Assembly (NCBI RefSeq): GCF_032401055.1
Contig: NZ_CP135529.1
Location: 620,001-684,000, forward strand
Source: Tardiphaga sp. 709
GTDB lineage: Bacteria; Pseudomonadota; Alphaproteobacteria; Rhizobiales; Xanthobacteraceae
Reading direction: 5' to 3'
DNA: 64,000 bases
Shown here piece by piece: positions 18,352 to 27,998 of this stretch; position 1 is the first letter of the stretch, and each line of letters starts with the position of its first letter. Below the pieces are notes generated by a model. That model had not been told where the DNA came from. It saw only the letters and a list, made by a program, of their open reading frames with translations, and made no database searches. The translations under genes and the position numbers were made by a program.

Positions 18352-19797
18352 TCAGTTGATCATCAGCAGCCAGGGCATTACGACCAGCAGCAAGCCGGCG
18401 AAATAGATCAACCCGAAGATCAGGCCGAACTTCCAGAAGTCGGCCTTGCCGATATAGCCGCTGCCAAAATACATCGGTGCCGGTCCGGTGGCATAGGGCG
18501 AGATCACGCCCATCAGGCCAAGCGAATAGATGCAGAGCAATGTCAGAGTCGACATCGGGATTCCGGGAATGCTCGACCCCACCGCCAGCACGACAGGCAG
18601 CATCGCCGCCGCGTGCGCCGTAATGCTCGAGAAAAAATAGTGGATCCAGAAGAAGATCGAGACCAGCAGGATCATCGCGATGGTCGGGCTGAATGTGGCG
18701 AGCGGAGCCGCCAGGCCGGCGGCAGCCCATTTGATGAAGCCGATGTCGTTGAGGCCGGATGACAACGTCAGCAGCGATGTGAAGTAGAAAAACACCTCCC
18801 ACGCTGCTTTCTCGGCGATGATGTCGGAAAACGTGATGACGCCGGTGACGAGCATCAGCGAGATCACAACGAACACCACCATGGTCGCATTGATGAAGTT
18901 CGAACCGAGGCCAGGTAGCGAGATGTCGGGATTGGATCCGGTGATCCACAGGAACATCGCAAGCACGACCAGTCCAGCCATGATCCATTCACTGCGCGAC
19001 AACGCCCCCATCGACGCGAGTTCGCTCGCGCTCCACGCCACGATCTCCGGGCTTTCTTTCACCTCCGGTCGGCAAATTGCGTAGCTCAGCAGTGGCAGAA
19101 GCAAAATCAGCGGCACGCCGAGCGGCGCGAAGCCGATGAACCACTGTGACCAGCCGACGTCCACGCTCACTATCTTCTTGGCGATGCTCAGCGCCGCCGC
19201 ATTGGGCGCAAGCGCGGTGAGGAACATCGAACTCGTCACCGCGGTCGCCGCGAAGGCGGTCCACATCACGTAGGTTCCGATCCTGCCGGCTGTCGGACCC
19301 GGCTCCGATCCGTAGATCTTCGGGATGTTGCTGACAATCGGATAGACCGTGCCGCCGCTACGCGCGGTGTTCGATGGCGTCGCCGGCGCGAGAACAAGAT
19401 CGGACAGCGCAACGGCGTAACCCAGTCCCACCGTGTTGCGCCCGAGGCCGCGAACCAGCAGCAATGCCAGACGCCTGCCAAGGCCGCTCTTGCGATAACC
19501 GATCGAGAATACGAAGGCGCCGACGATCAGCCATACCGTGCTTTCGGAGAATCCGCTCAGCATCCAGCGCAGCGACTTGTTGGGATCGTGTTCGACATAT
19601 CCCATCACGCCCGCAAAGGTCAGACCGATCAGACCAACCGCGCCAACAGGCATGGATTCCAGGATCAGGCCGGTAATCACCGCAGCGAAAACGGCAAAAT
19701 AATGCCACTGATTAGCGACAAGCCCTGCCGGAATTGGGATGACGTACAGCACCAGCCAGACAGCGAGAGGTGCAATCTTCTTCCAGCTCAGCGACAC
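18352..19797 (-). CDS. DASS-family anion transporter (SLC13, CitT-like)
   Basis: 481 residues with about 12-14 membrane segments. The first substrate/sodium loop reads PSNTARSGG (SNT motif), and the second half has a SSITAHAA loop in the re-entrant hairpin position, typical of CitT/TtdT-type dicarboxylate exchangers rather than the SNT-SNT sodium symporters. The likely substrate is a di- or tricarboxylate such as succinate, tartrate or citrate. It is convergent with upp and alone on its strand. The start has no strong ribosome site. Confidence 0.88.
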   Translation of the reverse strand: MSLSWKKIAPLAVWLVLYVIPIPAGLVANQWHYFAVFAAVITGLILESMPVGAVGLIGLTFAGVMGYVEHDPNKSLRWMLSGFSESTVWLIVGAFVFSIGYRKSGLGRRLALLLVRGLGRNTVGLGYAVALSDLVLAPATPSNTARSGGTVYPIVSNIPKIYGSEPGPTAGRIGTYVMWTAFAATAVTSSMFLTALAPNAAALSIAKKIVSVDVGWSQWFIGFAPLGVPLILLLPLLSYAICRPEVKESPEIVAWSASELASMGALSRSEWIMAGLVVLAMFLWITGSNPDISLPGLGSNFINATMVVFVVISLMLVTGVITFSDIIAEKAAWEVFFYFTSLLTLSSGLNDIGFIKWAAAGLAAPLATFSPTIAMILLVSIFFWIHYFFSSITAHAAAMLPVVLAVGSSIPGIPMSTLTLLCIYSLGLMGVISPYATGPAPMYFGSGYIGKADFWKFGLIFGLIYFAGLLLVVMPWLLMIN

Positions 19798-20239
19798 AGC
19801 TTCTCCCCCGACAAACCGACCTGCGACAATACGTCCGGCAACGTAACACCAGTTGTTGCCCGGCGAGCAACCGCCAACGCGATCTGCGCTGCATGTATCA
19901 CCATCTTAGAGCGCGCCTCTCTTTCCTTTCGCATCCGCAACATACGGCGCGCTGGCATGCAGCCGGGCCACGCGCGGCGTTGCGCCGGCAGCCCCGCACG
20001 CGACATGGAGCGGCAGGAAATGCTCGTCTATCGGATGGGTTTCTTCACCGCATGGGGAGCAAGCCGACGACAGGTCATGCGTGAAAGCTGCTACAGCCGG
20101 TCATCGGCACATTGCGTGTGCGTAGCTCGCCGGTGCGTACAGTCAGGCGACACTCTCAGGCTGGATCAGCCGCCACCACGATTGGGGACATCCATGGCCT
20201 CTATTCTTGCCAAGCCGCCCTGGCAACCGTCCCGGGATG
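19798..20239. other. 442-bp intergenic region, no gene found
   Basis: Upstream of the DASS transporter and downstream of NDH-2. Open frames here (for example 19788-20006, minus) have atypical composition and no family resemblance. A short repeat TTGCCA / TGGCAA with an 8-nt loop (20208-20229) could be a weak 3' hairpin. Promoter sequences for the transporter presumably lie near 19800-19900, but no clear match was seen. Confidence 0.5.
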
Positions 20240-21595
20240 TCAGCGCGCCGAACTAACGCGCTTTTCCTCGCCGCTATGCGACGGCACGGATTGGCTGTCG
20301 ACCACGGCACGCCCCTGCGTGATCAGCCGCGCGCCGCGCTGATCCAGCGTGTGGATCCACAGCCAGTTGATCGCAACCGCAAGACGATTACGCAGCCCGA
20401 TCAGGAAGTAGATATGGGCGATGCCCCAGATCCACCACGCCAGCGCGCCGCGCAGTCTGACGCGGCCGAAGTCGATCACGGCGAGCTTCTTGCCGATCTG
20501 TGCGAGACTGCCGTCGTGCGAATAGCGAAACGGTGCGGGCGTCTCGTCGCGCAAACGTTGTTTGATTGCTGACGCCACATAGCGCCCTTCCTGCTTTGCG
20601 GCCGGGGCAATGCCAGGTACCGGCTTGCCATCAGGGGCAGCAACGCTCACGGTATCACCGACAGCGAATATCTCGGGATGCCCCGGCACTGTGAGATCCG
20701 GATTGACCTGCAGACGCCCGGCGCGATCAGCGGCAACGCCCAACCATTCGGCAGCCGGCGACGCGCGCACGCCTGCCGCCCAGATGATCGTCCTGGCGCC
20801 GAGGGCCCTGTCGCCATAGACAACGCCATCGATGTTGCAATCCGACACGGCATGTCCGAGCGCGACTTCGACGCCGAGCTTCTCTAGCGAGCGTTGCGCA
20901 TAGGCCGACAGGTCCTCCGGAAATCCAGCGAGCACGCGTGTCCCCGCCTCGATCAGCACCACGCGCGTCTCGCGCGTATTGATATTGCGAAAATCTTCCG
21001 GCAGCGTCACCCGCGCGAGCTCCGCGATGGTGCCGGCGAGTTCGACACCAGTCGGTCCGGCGCCGATAATCACGAAGGTCAGCAGTGCCGCACGCTTGAC
21101 GGGATCGCTCTCGCGTTCGGCACGCTCAAAGGCCGTGAGAATACGGCGGCGCAGCGTGGTCGCATCTTCCAGCGTCTTGAGGCCCGGCGCGAACGGCTCC
21201 CATTCATCATGGCCGAAATAGGCGTGGCCGGCACCCGTGGCGAGCACCAGTGTGTCATAGGGCAGCGTCTGCCCGTCATCGAGCAGCACCCGGCGCGCCG
21301 CCGCATCCACGCCCGTCACGGTGCCGAGCAATGTCGTCACATCCTTGCGTCCACGCAACAGATAACGGATCGGCCAGGCGATCTCCGACGTCGCCAGCGA
21401 CGCGGTAGCGACCTGATACAGCAGCGGCTGAAACAGATGATGATTGCGGCGATCGACAATGGTGATGCTGACATCGGCACCGGTCAGCCGATACACGGTC
21501 TCCAGCCCGCCGAAGCCGGCGCCAACAACGACCACGCGATGAGGTGTTGTCGTTCTGGTCGATGCCTTGCCGTCGATTGTCACGATATTCGTCAT
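20240..21595 (-). CDS. ndh: Type II NADH dehydrogenase (NDH-2)
   Basis: 451 residues. The first Rossmann motif is VVVVGAGFGGLE (FAD), the second VIIGAGPTGVELAG (NADH), and the FAD-contact ATG-like motif is present (LVLATGAGHAYFG). The C-terminal LAWWIWGIAHIYFLIG segment is the amphipathic membrane-binding region of NDH-2. It passes electrons from NADH to quinone without proton pumping, at the inner face of the membrane. The ATG at 21595 has GGGAG 10 bp upstream; the frame is open to 21652. Confidence 0.92.
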   Translation of the reverse strand: MTNIVTIDGKASTRTTTPHRVVVVGAGFGGLETVYRLTGADVSITIVDRRNHHLFQPLLYQVATASLATSEIAWPIRYLLRGRKDVTTLLGTVTGVDAAARRVLLDDGQTLPYDTLVLATGAGHAYFGHDEWEPFAPGLKTLEDATTLRRRILTAFERAERESDPVKRAALLTFVIIGAGPTGVELAGTIAELARVTLPEDFRNINTRETRVVLIEAGTRVLAGFPEDLSAYAQRSLEKLGVEVALGHAVSDCNIDGVVYGDRALGARTIIWAAGVRASPAAEWLGVAADRAGRLQVNPDLTVPGHPEIFAVGDTVSVAAPDGKPVPGIAPAAKQEGRYVASAIKQRLRDETPAPFRYSHDGSLAQIGKKLAVIDFGRVRLRGALAWWIWGIAHIYFLIGLRNRLAVAINWLWIHTLDQRGARLITQGRAVVDSQSVPSHSGEEKRVSSAR

Positions 21596-21882
21596 GGTGA
21601 ACAGGCTCCCTGCCTGCATCCTGGTAGCTATGCCCGCCATCCGAACAATCAAGCAACAATCGGGCGCACCAGGCCGGTTGTTGAGCGGTTCCAGATTGAT
21701 CAGCCCGCGTTGGCATCAGTGTGCCCTGCGCCGCCAGGACTGATCCAATAAGTAAGCCAAATACCGGGCATAAGCATTGGTTGGTTCGTGGTTCCGATCC
21801 TCCGAGGCACCCTCAATCCGCTCAGCACCTGTCGAGCGCAGAGACCGTCGCCCAGGCCGCCTCGGCCTGCTATGCTGGCCGC

Positions 21883-22569
21883 ATGAGCTCACGCGACTCC
21901 GCCTCTTCCGAGGTCACGCCCGAACTGCTGCTGCGTGCCTATGCCTGCGGCATCTTCCCGATGTCGGAAAGCGCCGACGATCCCGGCCTGTTCTGGGTCG
22001 AGCCCGAGATGCGCGGCGTCATTCCGCTGGATCGGTTTCGCATCAGCTCGCGCCTCGCCCGCACCGTGCGCTCCGACGTATTCACCGTGACCGTCAACAC
22101 CGCCTTCAAGCGCGTGATGGCCGAATGCGCCGCGCCAAAGCCGGGCCGCGAGGACACCTGGATCAACACGCGTATCCGCGACCTCTATGGCGAGCTCCAT
22201 GAGATGGACCACGCCCACAGCGTCGAGATCTGGCAGGACGACACGCTGGCCGGTGGGCTCTATGGCGTATCGCTCGGCCGTGCCTTCTTCGGCGAGAGCA
22301 TGTTTCACCATGCACGCGATGCCTCGAAGGTGGCACTCGTGCATCTGGTCGCGCGGCTGATCGCCGGCGATTTCAAGCTGCTCGACACCCAATATGTCAC
22401 CGATCATCTGCTGAGCTTCGGCGCACAGGAAGTGCCGCGCGCGCGTTATCGCAAGCTGCTCGACGCATCGCTCGACGGCATTGCGGAATTCGACAGACTG
22501 CCGATGGATTTCCCGCTCAAGGGCGCGACGGTGCTGGACATCATCGCGGGACGGAACGGCGCCTCTTAA
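21883..22569 (+). CDS. aat: Leucyl/phenylalanyl-tRNA--protein transferase
   Basis: 228 residues. Adds Leu or Phe to proteins with N-terminal Arg or Lys, marking them for ClpS/ClpAP. Family motifs: [47 protein letters not shown] and [10 protein letters not shown]. The open frame extends to 21721, but family proteins start near [14 protein letters not shown], so the ATG at 21883 is chosen. It precedes a convergent DUF2155 gene, an arrangement often seen in this class. Confidence 0.95.
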   Translation: MSSRDSASSEVTPELLLRAYACGIFPMSESADDPGLFWVEPEMRGVIPLDRFRISSRLARTVRSDVFTVTVNTAFKRVMAECAAPKPGREDTWINTRIRDLYGELHEMDHAHSVEIWQDDTLAGGLYGVSLGRAFFGESMFHHARDASKVALVHLVARLIAGDFKLLDTQYVTDHLLSFGAQEVPRARYRKLLDASLDGIAEFDRLPMDFPLKGATVLDIIAGRNGAS

Positions 22570-22598
22570 GACGCGCCGTAGTAGACGCGCCGTAGTGC

Positions 22599-23519
22599 TT
22601 ACTGCCGGAACGCCGGGAAGCCCGGCGGTGGCTGCAGGGGCTGCTGCTGGGCGCGCGGCTGCTGTTTCGGCGGCGCGCGCTTCTGGGCCGGCGGCGGCGC
22701 ACGCGGTGCGTCGGGCTGTGTCGTCGCAACCGTGGCTTCCGGCTGCTTACAGTCGGTCAGCCAGATGTCGTAGATCGGGTGCTCGACGCCGTGCAGGCCC
22801 GGACTGGCCGCAAACATCCAGCCTGAGAAGATGCGCTTCACTTCGCCCTGCAGCGTGATTTCGTCGACCTCGACGAAAGCGTCGGTATTCGCCGCCTCGG
22901 TCGCCGGACGCGTGTAGCAGGCATCGGTCTTCACGCGGAGCGCGCCGAACTGCACGGTCTCGCCGATATCGGCGTCGAAATTGATGATGCGGCCGGTGAT
23001 CTTGTCGAGGCCCGAGAAGCTGGCCTTCTTGTTGACGATCTTCTGCGCCGGCGGCTCGGTGACGACTTCGTCGCCGGGTTGCAGCGTGGCAGGCGTCGGC
23101 GGCGCCACCTTCGGCGGCTGACGGCCACCGGGAGTGGCGGCAGGTGGCGCGTTGGCCACGCCGGGCTGTTGCTGCCCTGGCGCGGCCGGCTGCTGGGCCT
23201 GTCCCTGCCCCGGCGGGTTCTGCGGAACGATGGTGGTGTTGCTGCCGGGCGGCGGTGCCAGCGGCTGCGACTGCACGGCGCCGGGCGGCGGTGCGCCCAT
23301 GCCGGGACGGGTCGGCAACAGACGGCCCTGCGGCAGTTCCGGCACCTCTTCCTCGTCGTCCATGGGCGGCGGGGGTTGCTGGCCACGCGGCACCGCCCCC
23401 GGCGGCCGTGGCGGCGTGTCGCCGAACAGCGGACCGAACTGCGCCTGCACAGGTGCAGGCGACAGTGAGGTGGCGGCCAGAAGGGCCGCAAATCCGGCAA
23501 TGGTCAGGGTTCGCAACAT
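22599..23519 (-). CDS. Exported DUF2155 protein
   Basis: 306 residues. A signal peptide (cleavage after VQA) is followed by a long Pro/Gln/Gly-rich disordered stretch (about residues 27-160) and a C-terminal DUF2155 domain containing the conserved pattern KITGRI, then GETVQFGALRV, CYTRPATE, FVEVDE, IFSGWMFAASPGL, EHPIYDIWLTDCK. Function is unknown; the family is alphaproteobacterial and usually encoded near aat and the NDUFA12 gene. A second proline-rich stretch follows the domain. It probably acts in the periplasm. Confidence 0.9.
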   Translation of the reverse strand: MLRTLTIAGFAALLAATSLSPAPVQAQFGPLFGDTPPRPPGAVPRGQQPPPPMDDEEEVPELPQGRLLPTRPGMGAPPPGAVQSQPLAPPPGSNTTIVPQNPPGQGQAQQPAAPGQQQPGVANAPPAATPGGRQPPKVAPPTPATLQPGDEVVTEPPAQKIVNKKASFSGLDKITGRIINFDADIGETVQFGALRVKTDACYTRPATEAANTDAFVEVDEITLQGEVKRIFSGWMFAASPGLHGVEHPIYDIWLTDCKQPEATVATTQPDAPRAPPPAQKRAPPKQQPRAQQQPLQPPPGFPAFRQ

Positions 23520-23744
23520 GCGGCGCGGCTCAATCGAGAATCAGGCTCGCGACATTGTAGGAGAATGGCCGCGTAATCGCCTCCGGTTAACACGCCGAAT
23601 GCGGCGGCGAAAGGGCACCCTGCTCCCCATACCGCCCGGCTGGTCAGGTCATTCTCCCCGTGAAATAGTCCACATCAGGCAGGCGCGCGATGCGCGACCG
23701 GCCATCAATCCGGAACAAACCGGAGCATGGGGAGAGCGTTCAAT

Positions 23745-24524
23745 ATGGCTGACGGAATCCGTCTAGACGGCAGGGTAGCCGTCGTTACCGGCGCGGCCGG
23801 GGTGATCGGCACCGAGACCATCCAGTTGCTGGCGGCGCGCGGCGCCAGAATCGTCGCAGTGGATCGCGATGCCGGCGCATTGCAGCGCGCGGTCGAACAA
23901 CTCCCCGCTTCCGCCGAAGCATCGGCACTCACCGCCGACGTCACCAGCGAGGAAGACGTCATCGGCTATGTCGCCGCCGCCGTGAAACGCTTCGGCACCA
24001 TCGACATTTTCTACAACAACGCCGGCATCGAGGGCACGATCACGCCCATCGTGAAGATGTCGCTCACCGACTTCCGGCGAGTGCTCGACGTCAATGTGGT
24101 CGGCGTCTTTCTCGGCATGAAGCACGTGCTGCCGGTGATGCTGAAGGCCAACAAGGGCTCGATCATCAACACCGCGTCCATCGCCGGCGTCATCGGCTCG
24201 GCCGAAGTCGCCGTCTACAGCGCCAGCAAACACGCAGTGATCGGCCTCACCAAGAGCGCGGCGCAGGAATGCACCGGCACCAATGTTCGAGTGAACTGCG
24301 TTTGCCCCGGCCTGATCGACAGCCGCATGCTGAGTGCGATTGTGGATGCCCGCGTCGGCCGCGGCGCGCCTGCCCCGGTCGAGAAGGTCGTCGATCGCGT
24401 GCCGCAGCGCCGGCTCGGCCTCGCCCGGGAAGTCGCGCCAATCGTGGCCTTCCTCGCCTCCGACGATGCGAGCTACGTCACCGGCTCCGCTTACACCGTC
24501 GATGGCGGCCGCACCTCCGCTTAA
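23745..24524 (+). CDS. Short-chain dehydrogenase/reductase
   Basis: 259 residues, classical SDR. Motifs: TGAAGVIG (cofactor loop), VDRDA (an acidic residue after the second strand, favouring NAD), NNAG, a catalytic Ser in TASIAG, and YSASK. The C-terminus DGGRTSA is typical. The ATG at 23745 is preferred, with GGGGAGAG upstream. It is the first gene of a three-gene operon with an alpha/beta hydrolase and a GFA-like protein (27- and 30-bp gaps). Substrate unknown; the neighbours suggest catabolism of an ester or ring compound. Confidence 0.92.
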   Translation: MADGIRLDGRVAVVTGAAGVIGTETIQLLAARGARIVAVDRDAGALQRAVEQLPASAEASALTADVTSEEDVIGYVAAAVKRFGTIDIFYNNAGIEGTITPIVKMSLTDFRRVLDVNVVGVFLGMKHVLPVMLKANKGSIINTASIAGVIGSAEVAVYSASKHAVIGLTKSAAQECTGTNVRVNCVCPGLIDSRMLSAIVDARVGRGAPAPVEKVVDRVPQRRLGLAREVAPIVAFLASDDASYVTGSAYTVDGGRTSA

Positions 24525-24551
24525 ACATCAAGAAAACCAAGAGCAGATCAC

Positions 24552-25499
24552 ATGCCCGTTGTTCTCGATCCCGATGCCGCTGCCGTTCTCAACGTCTTTC
24601 GCGATGCCGGCCGTCCACCCTATGAGACGATCTCGCCGCAGGAAGCGCGCGAGTGGTATTTGAAAGCGCGCCCGGTCGCCAATCCCGAACCGCCGGAACT
24701 GGCGTCGGTGACATCCATGACGGTGCCCGGCCCGGCCGGCGCCATTCCCGTGCGCCTCTACACACCAAAGACCCTACGGAAAAAGGACGGCATGTCGCCG
24801 TGCCTGGTGTTCTTCCACGGCGGCGGCTGGGTGATCGGCGATCTCGATAGCCACGATGTGGTGTGTCGCATCCTCGCGCATGAAGGCGAGATGATCGTGA
24901 TCTCGGTCGACTATCGCCTCGCGCCGGAGAACAAGTTTCCGGCAGCCATCGACGACGCCATCGCTGCGACGCGCTGGATTTCCGACAATGCCGTGCAGCT
25001 CAATGTGGATGCGAAGCAGATCAGCGTCGGCGGCGACAGCGCTGGCGGCAATCTCGCGGCCATCGTGACGATCGATGCACGCGACAATGGCGGACCCAAG
25101 CTCGCCGGCCAGTTGCTGATCTATCCCGCCACTGATTTTCGCATGAGCCATCCCTCGCACAGCGAACCGGAGACGAGCTGCCTGTTGACACATAACGTCA
25201 TCCGCTGGTTCGCCGATCACTATCTCGCCAGCAAGTCCGACGTTGATAACTGGCGGGCCTCACCTGCCCGGATGGACAATCTGACAGGCCTGCCGCCAGC
25301 CTATGTGCTGACCGCCGGCGCCGATCCGCTGCGTGACGAAGGCGACGAATATGCCAGACGCCTATCAGAGGCCGGCGTGGCCGTGACCTACAAGACCTAT
25401 CCCGGCCAGTTTCACGGCTTCATCACCATGGGCAAGATCCTGCCCAAGGCAAACACCGCGCTCCATGAGATGGGGGAATGGCTTAAAGGGTTGGGCTAG
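24552..25499 (+). CDS. Alpha/beta hydrolase, hormone-sensitive lipase family
   Basis: 315 residues. The oxyanion motif HGGGW and nucleophile elbow GDSAGG are those of the HSL (family IV) esterases; the acidic residue is in ADPLRDEGDEYA and the His in GQFHGF. No signal peptide, so cytosolic. Such enzymes cut short-chain esters. It lies 27 bp after the SDR gene. Confidence 0.93.
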   Translation: MPVVLDPDAAAVLNVFRDAGRPPYETISPQEAREWYLKARPVANPEPPELASVTSMTVPGPAGAIPVRLYTPKTLRKKDGMSPCLVFFHGGGWVIGDLDSHDVVCRILAHEGEMIVISVDYRLAPENKFPAAIDDAIAATRWISDNAVQLNVDAKQISVGGDSAGGNLAAIVTIDARDNGGPKLAGQLLIYPATDFRMSHPSHSEPETSCLLTHNVIRWFADHYLASKSDVDNWRASPARMDNLTGLPPAYVLTAGADPLRDEGDEYARRLSEAGVAVTYKTYPGQFHGFITMGKILPKANTALHEMGEWLKGLG

Positions 25500-25529
25500 C
25501 GCGCTGGCGGCGTCCCGGGAGCAATCGCA

Positions 25530-26021
25530 ATGAAGAAGCCGGAGAAGATCGCACCCGGCGGTCCGGCCAGGGGCCGTTGCCTATGTGGCACGGTTCAGTT
25601 CGAAATCGATTTTCCGGCGCGCTGGGCGTGGCACGATCATTCCCGCGCAACACGGCAGGCGCATGGCGCCGCCTACGCCACCTATGTCGGCAGCTGGCGC
25701 AAGCGTCTCCGCGTCACTGCAGGCGAAGCGGAGATCACGCGCTTTGAAGACAAGGCGTCGGGAACCACCCGAAGCTTCTGCGCGCGATGCGGCACGCCGC
25801 TGTTCTACGAACGTGCCCGCTCGCCGCACATGGTCAACATTCCCCGCGCATTGTTCGGCAGCCGAACCGGCCGGCAGCCGCTTTATCATATCGGCATCGA
25901 GGAGTTGCAGGAGTGGACCTACACTGGCGAGCCGCTGGTCCCGCTTAAGGGTTTTCCGGGTGTCGTCTGGGAGCGTCCAGGACGAAAGAAGAAACGGACT
26001 CCAAACGACGAACCGTTCTAG
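25530..26021 (+). CDS. GFA/CENP-V-family protein with reduced zinc site
   Basis: 163 residues, Mss4-like fold. CLCG (about residues 17-20) and CARCG in the second half form one Cys4 zinc site. The usual CHCxxCRK segment between them is replaced by WAWHDHSRATRQ, so the second metal or glutathione site of typical GFA proteins is missing. Glutathione-formaldehyde activity is therefore unlikely. It ends the SDR-hydrolase operon and its stop overlaps the stop of the GntR gene on the other strand by 4 bp. Confidence 0.85.
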   Translation: MKKPEKIAPGGPARGRCLCGTVQFEIDFPARWAWHDHSRATRQAHGAAYATYVGSWRKRLRVTAGEAEITRFEDKASGTTRSFCARCGTPLFYERARSPHMVNIPRALFGSRTGRQPLYHIGIEELQEWTYTGEPLVPLKGFPGVVWERPGRKKKRTPNDEPF

Positions 26022-26758
26022 GTTTTCAGTTTCCTGCGCTGCTGGACGGTTTGCTGCCGCGACGGAGCATGAGCCGGTCTCAGCCAGTCCGAATTGCCAA
26101 GCGCATGTTTCACGCAGTCATGGATGTGGGTGTGCAGCAGTTTTCGCGCCTTCGCGGAATCCCGTGCCAGCGCAGCATTCATCAATTCGCGGTGCTCGAC
26201 CGCGGCCACCTCGCCGCGAAACACCACAGCCAGCATCTGATAGCGCAGATACTTGTCGTAAGCCGCGGACAGCGCATCGAGCAGCACCTGTGAGCCGCAG
26301 GCCGCGATCAGCGCGCGGTGAAATTGCCAGTCACACTGTTTCCAGGCCTCGGTCTTCGACTTGTCGCCGGCCAGCATGGCCTTTTCCATGGCGGACAGTT
26401 TGTGATGGGCGGAGACCACCAGCGCCTCCCAGTCGAGATCGCCTGATTTGAAGGACTGCTCGATGGCATGACCTTCCAGCAGTTCGCGCAATTCGGCGAT
26501 CTGCTGGAATTCCGTGGCCGAGATCGACGTGACCTCGAAGCCGCGCTGGCCCTCTGCGACGACAAAGCCTTCCGAACACAAACGGTTCAGCGTCTCGCGC
26601 AGCGTCGAGACGCTGGTGCCATAGGCAACGCTCATCTTCTCCAGCTTCAGCTTCTGGCCGGGCTCAAGCGTGCCGAAAATCACGTCGTTGCGGATGCGCC
26701 GATAGGCGCTGTCGCCAACGGTTTCTGAGGCCCGGTCCGCAATGAGGGTATCCAGCAT
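26018..26758 (-). CDS. GntR-family (FadR/FCD) transcriptional regulator
   Basis: 246 residues. An N-terminal winged helix (YRRIRNDVIFGTLEPGQKL, then VSTLRETLNRL recognition helix) is followed by an FCD ligand domain with metal-binding-type residues (the helix ending FHRALIAACG, then EHRELMNA and a His in HTHIHDC). It should respond to a small organic acid. The ATG at 26758 has AGGA 6 bp upstream. It is divergent from the TRAP operon and most likely controls it. Confidence 0.92.
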   Translation of the reverse strand: MLDTLIADRASETVGDSAYRRIRNDVIFGTLEPGQKLKLEKMSVAYGTSVSTLRETLNRLCSEGFVVAEGQRGFEVTSISATEFQQIAELRELLEGHAIEQSFKSGDLDWEALVVSAHHKLSAMEKAMLAGDKSKTEAWKQCDWQFHRALIAACGSQVLLDALSAAYDKYLRYQMLAVVFRGEVAAVEHRELMNAALARDSAKARKLLHTHIHDCVKHALGNSDWLRPAHAPSRQQTVQQRRKLKT

Positions 26759-26832
26759 GAAAGGTCCTGGTGACGAGGAATGGTCGCGCTGCGCCACCAT
26801 ACATCACCCCGCGCCGCAGACACAAATCATCA

Positions 26833-26879
26833 TAGATAACGTAAAATATCGGTTGATTTTTGTTTTGTCGTAGATGACG
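26833..26879. promoter_or_regulatory. Candidate regulator/promoter region between gntR and TRAP genes
   Basis: TAGATAACG (26833-26841) and TAGATGACG (26871-26879) form a direct repeat 38 bp apart around an AT-rich core, in the 163-bp divergent gap. Spacing is near a whole number of helical turns, suiting two regulator dimers. Binding by the GntR protein is inference. Confidence 0.35.
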
Positions 26880-26921
26880 GTGACGCCAAGAAGTAAAAAT
26901 ACCATCCAAGGGAGCCTCAAC

Positions 26922-27941
26922 ATGTCCGTACACCCGAAGTCCGCCGTCTGGCTTGCCGCCATCGCCGCCACCCTCGCCATCGCCGGCGGCCCTGCATCCG
27001 CGCAGGTACAGGAGCGCACGATCCGCTGGGGTCACCTCAACAACACTGATCATCCCGTCAGCAAGGGCGTGCAGAAGTTCACCGAACTCGTCGCGGCCAA
27101 GAGCGGTGGCAAGATGAAGGTGCGCGAATATCCCGCCAACCAGCTCGGCTCGGAGATGCAGCAGCAGTCGGCATTGCGCGCCGGCACGCAGGAAATGCAG
27201 TCGCCCGCCACGACCTCGCTGGTCGGCATCGTCAAGGATTACGGGCTGATCGATTTCCCCTTTATCGTCTCGACGCCGAAACAGGCCGACGCGCTGCTGG
27301 ATGGTCCGCTCGGCTCGGCCCTGCTGGCCAAGCTGCCGGAGAAGGGTCTGATCGGTCTCGGCTATTGGGATCTCGGCTTCCGCAACGTCACCAACAGCCG
27401 CCGCCCGGTCACCAAGGGCGAAGACCTCGACGGCATCAAGATCCGCGTGATCCCGAACCCGGTCTATCTCGAGACCTTCAAGGCGTTCAACGCCAATCCG
27501 GTGCCGATGAGCTTCTCCGAGCTCTACACCGCGCTGGAAACACGCACAGTGGACGGCCAGGAAAATCCGTTCTCGGTGATCCTCTCGAACAAATTCTATG
27601 AGGTGCAGAAGTATCTCAGCGTCACCAACCACACCTATTCGACCAATATCATCCTGGTGAGCAAGGTGTTCTGGGACAAGTTGTCCAAGGACGAGCAGAA
27701 GATCCTGCAGGATGCTGCCAACGAGGCCCGCGACTATCAGCGCAAGGTCAGCCGCGAACAGGCCACTGCGGCGATCGAGGAGCTGAAGACCAAGGGCATG
27801 GAAGTGAACGCCATCGCTCCGACCGAGCTTGCGAAGATGCGCGACAAGACCAAGCCGATCGCGGCAAAATTCTCCGCCGACTACGATCAGGACATCGTCA
27901 AGCTGTTCAACAGCGAACTTGAGCGCGTTCACAAGGACTGA
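26922..27941 (+). CDS. TRAP transporter solute-binding protein (DctP family)
   Basis: 339 residues. A signal peptide (cleavage after ASA) is followed by a DctP fold beginning RTIRWGHLNNTDHPVSKGVQKF. The carboxylate-binding region LDGIKIRVIPNPVYLETFKAFNANPVPM contains the conserved Arg that holds the ligand acid group. The ATG at 26922 has GGGAG upstream. The periplasmic protein delivers an organic acid to the DctQM membrane pair downstream. The operon ends with a dehydroquinase-like gene, so a hydroaromatic acid such as quinate or shikimate is a reasonable guess. Confidence 0.93.
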   Translation: MSVHPKSAVWLAAIAATLAIAGGPASAQVQERTIRWGHLNNTDHPVSKGVQKFTELVAAKSGGKMKVREYPANQLGSEMQQQSALRAGTQEMQSPATTSLVGIVKDYGLIDFPFIVSTPKQADALLDGPLGSALLAKLPEKGLIGLGYWDLGFRNVTNSRRPVTKGEDLDGIKIRVIPNPVYLETFKAFNANPVPMSFSELYTALETRTVDGQENPFSVILSNKFYEVQKYLSVTNHTYSTNIILVSKVFWDKLSKDEQKILQDAANEARDYQRKVSREQATAAIEELKTKGMEVNAIAPTELAKMRDKTKPIAAKFSADYDQDIVKLFNSELERVHKD

Positions 27942-27998
27942 GCAGCGCATCACCAACCGTCACTACGCGACGATCCAACGCTCACTGCGAAAGCATCC

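Noticed and set aside
19788-20006. 72-codon minus-strand frame upstream of the DASS transporter
   Set aside because: Arg/Met-rich, no ribosome site and no family resemblance; it runs into the transporter start in another frame.
21770-21815. tRNA-like T-arm sequence near GGTTCGTGGTTCCGATCC
   Set aside because: No acceptor, D or anticodon arms can be built upstream.
23710-23740. GGAAC...CGTT before the SDR gene as an EcfG promoter
   Set aside because: The spacer is 20 bp, outside the 16-17 bp range.
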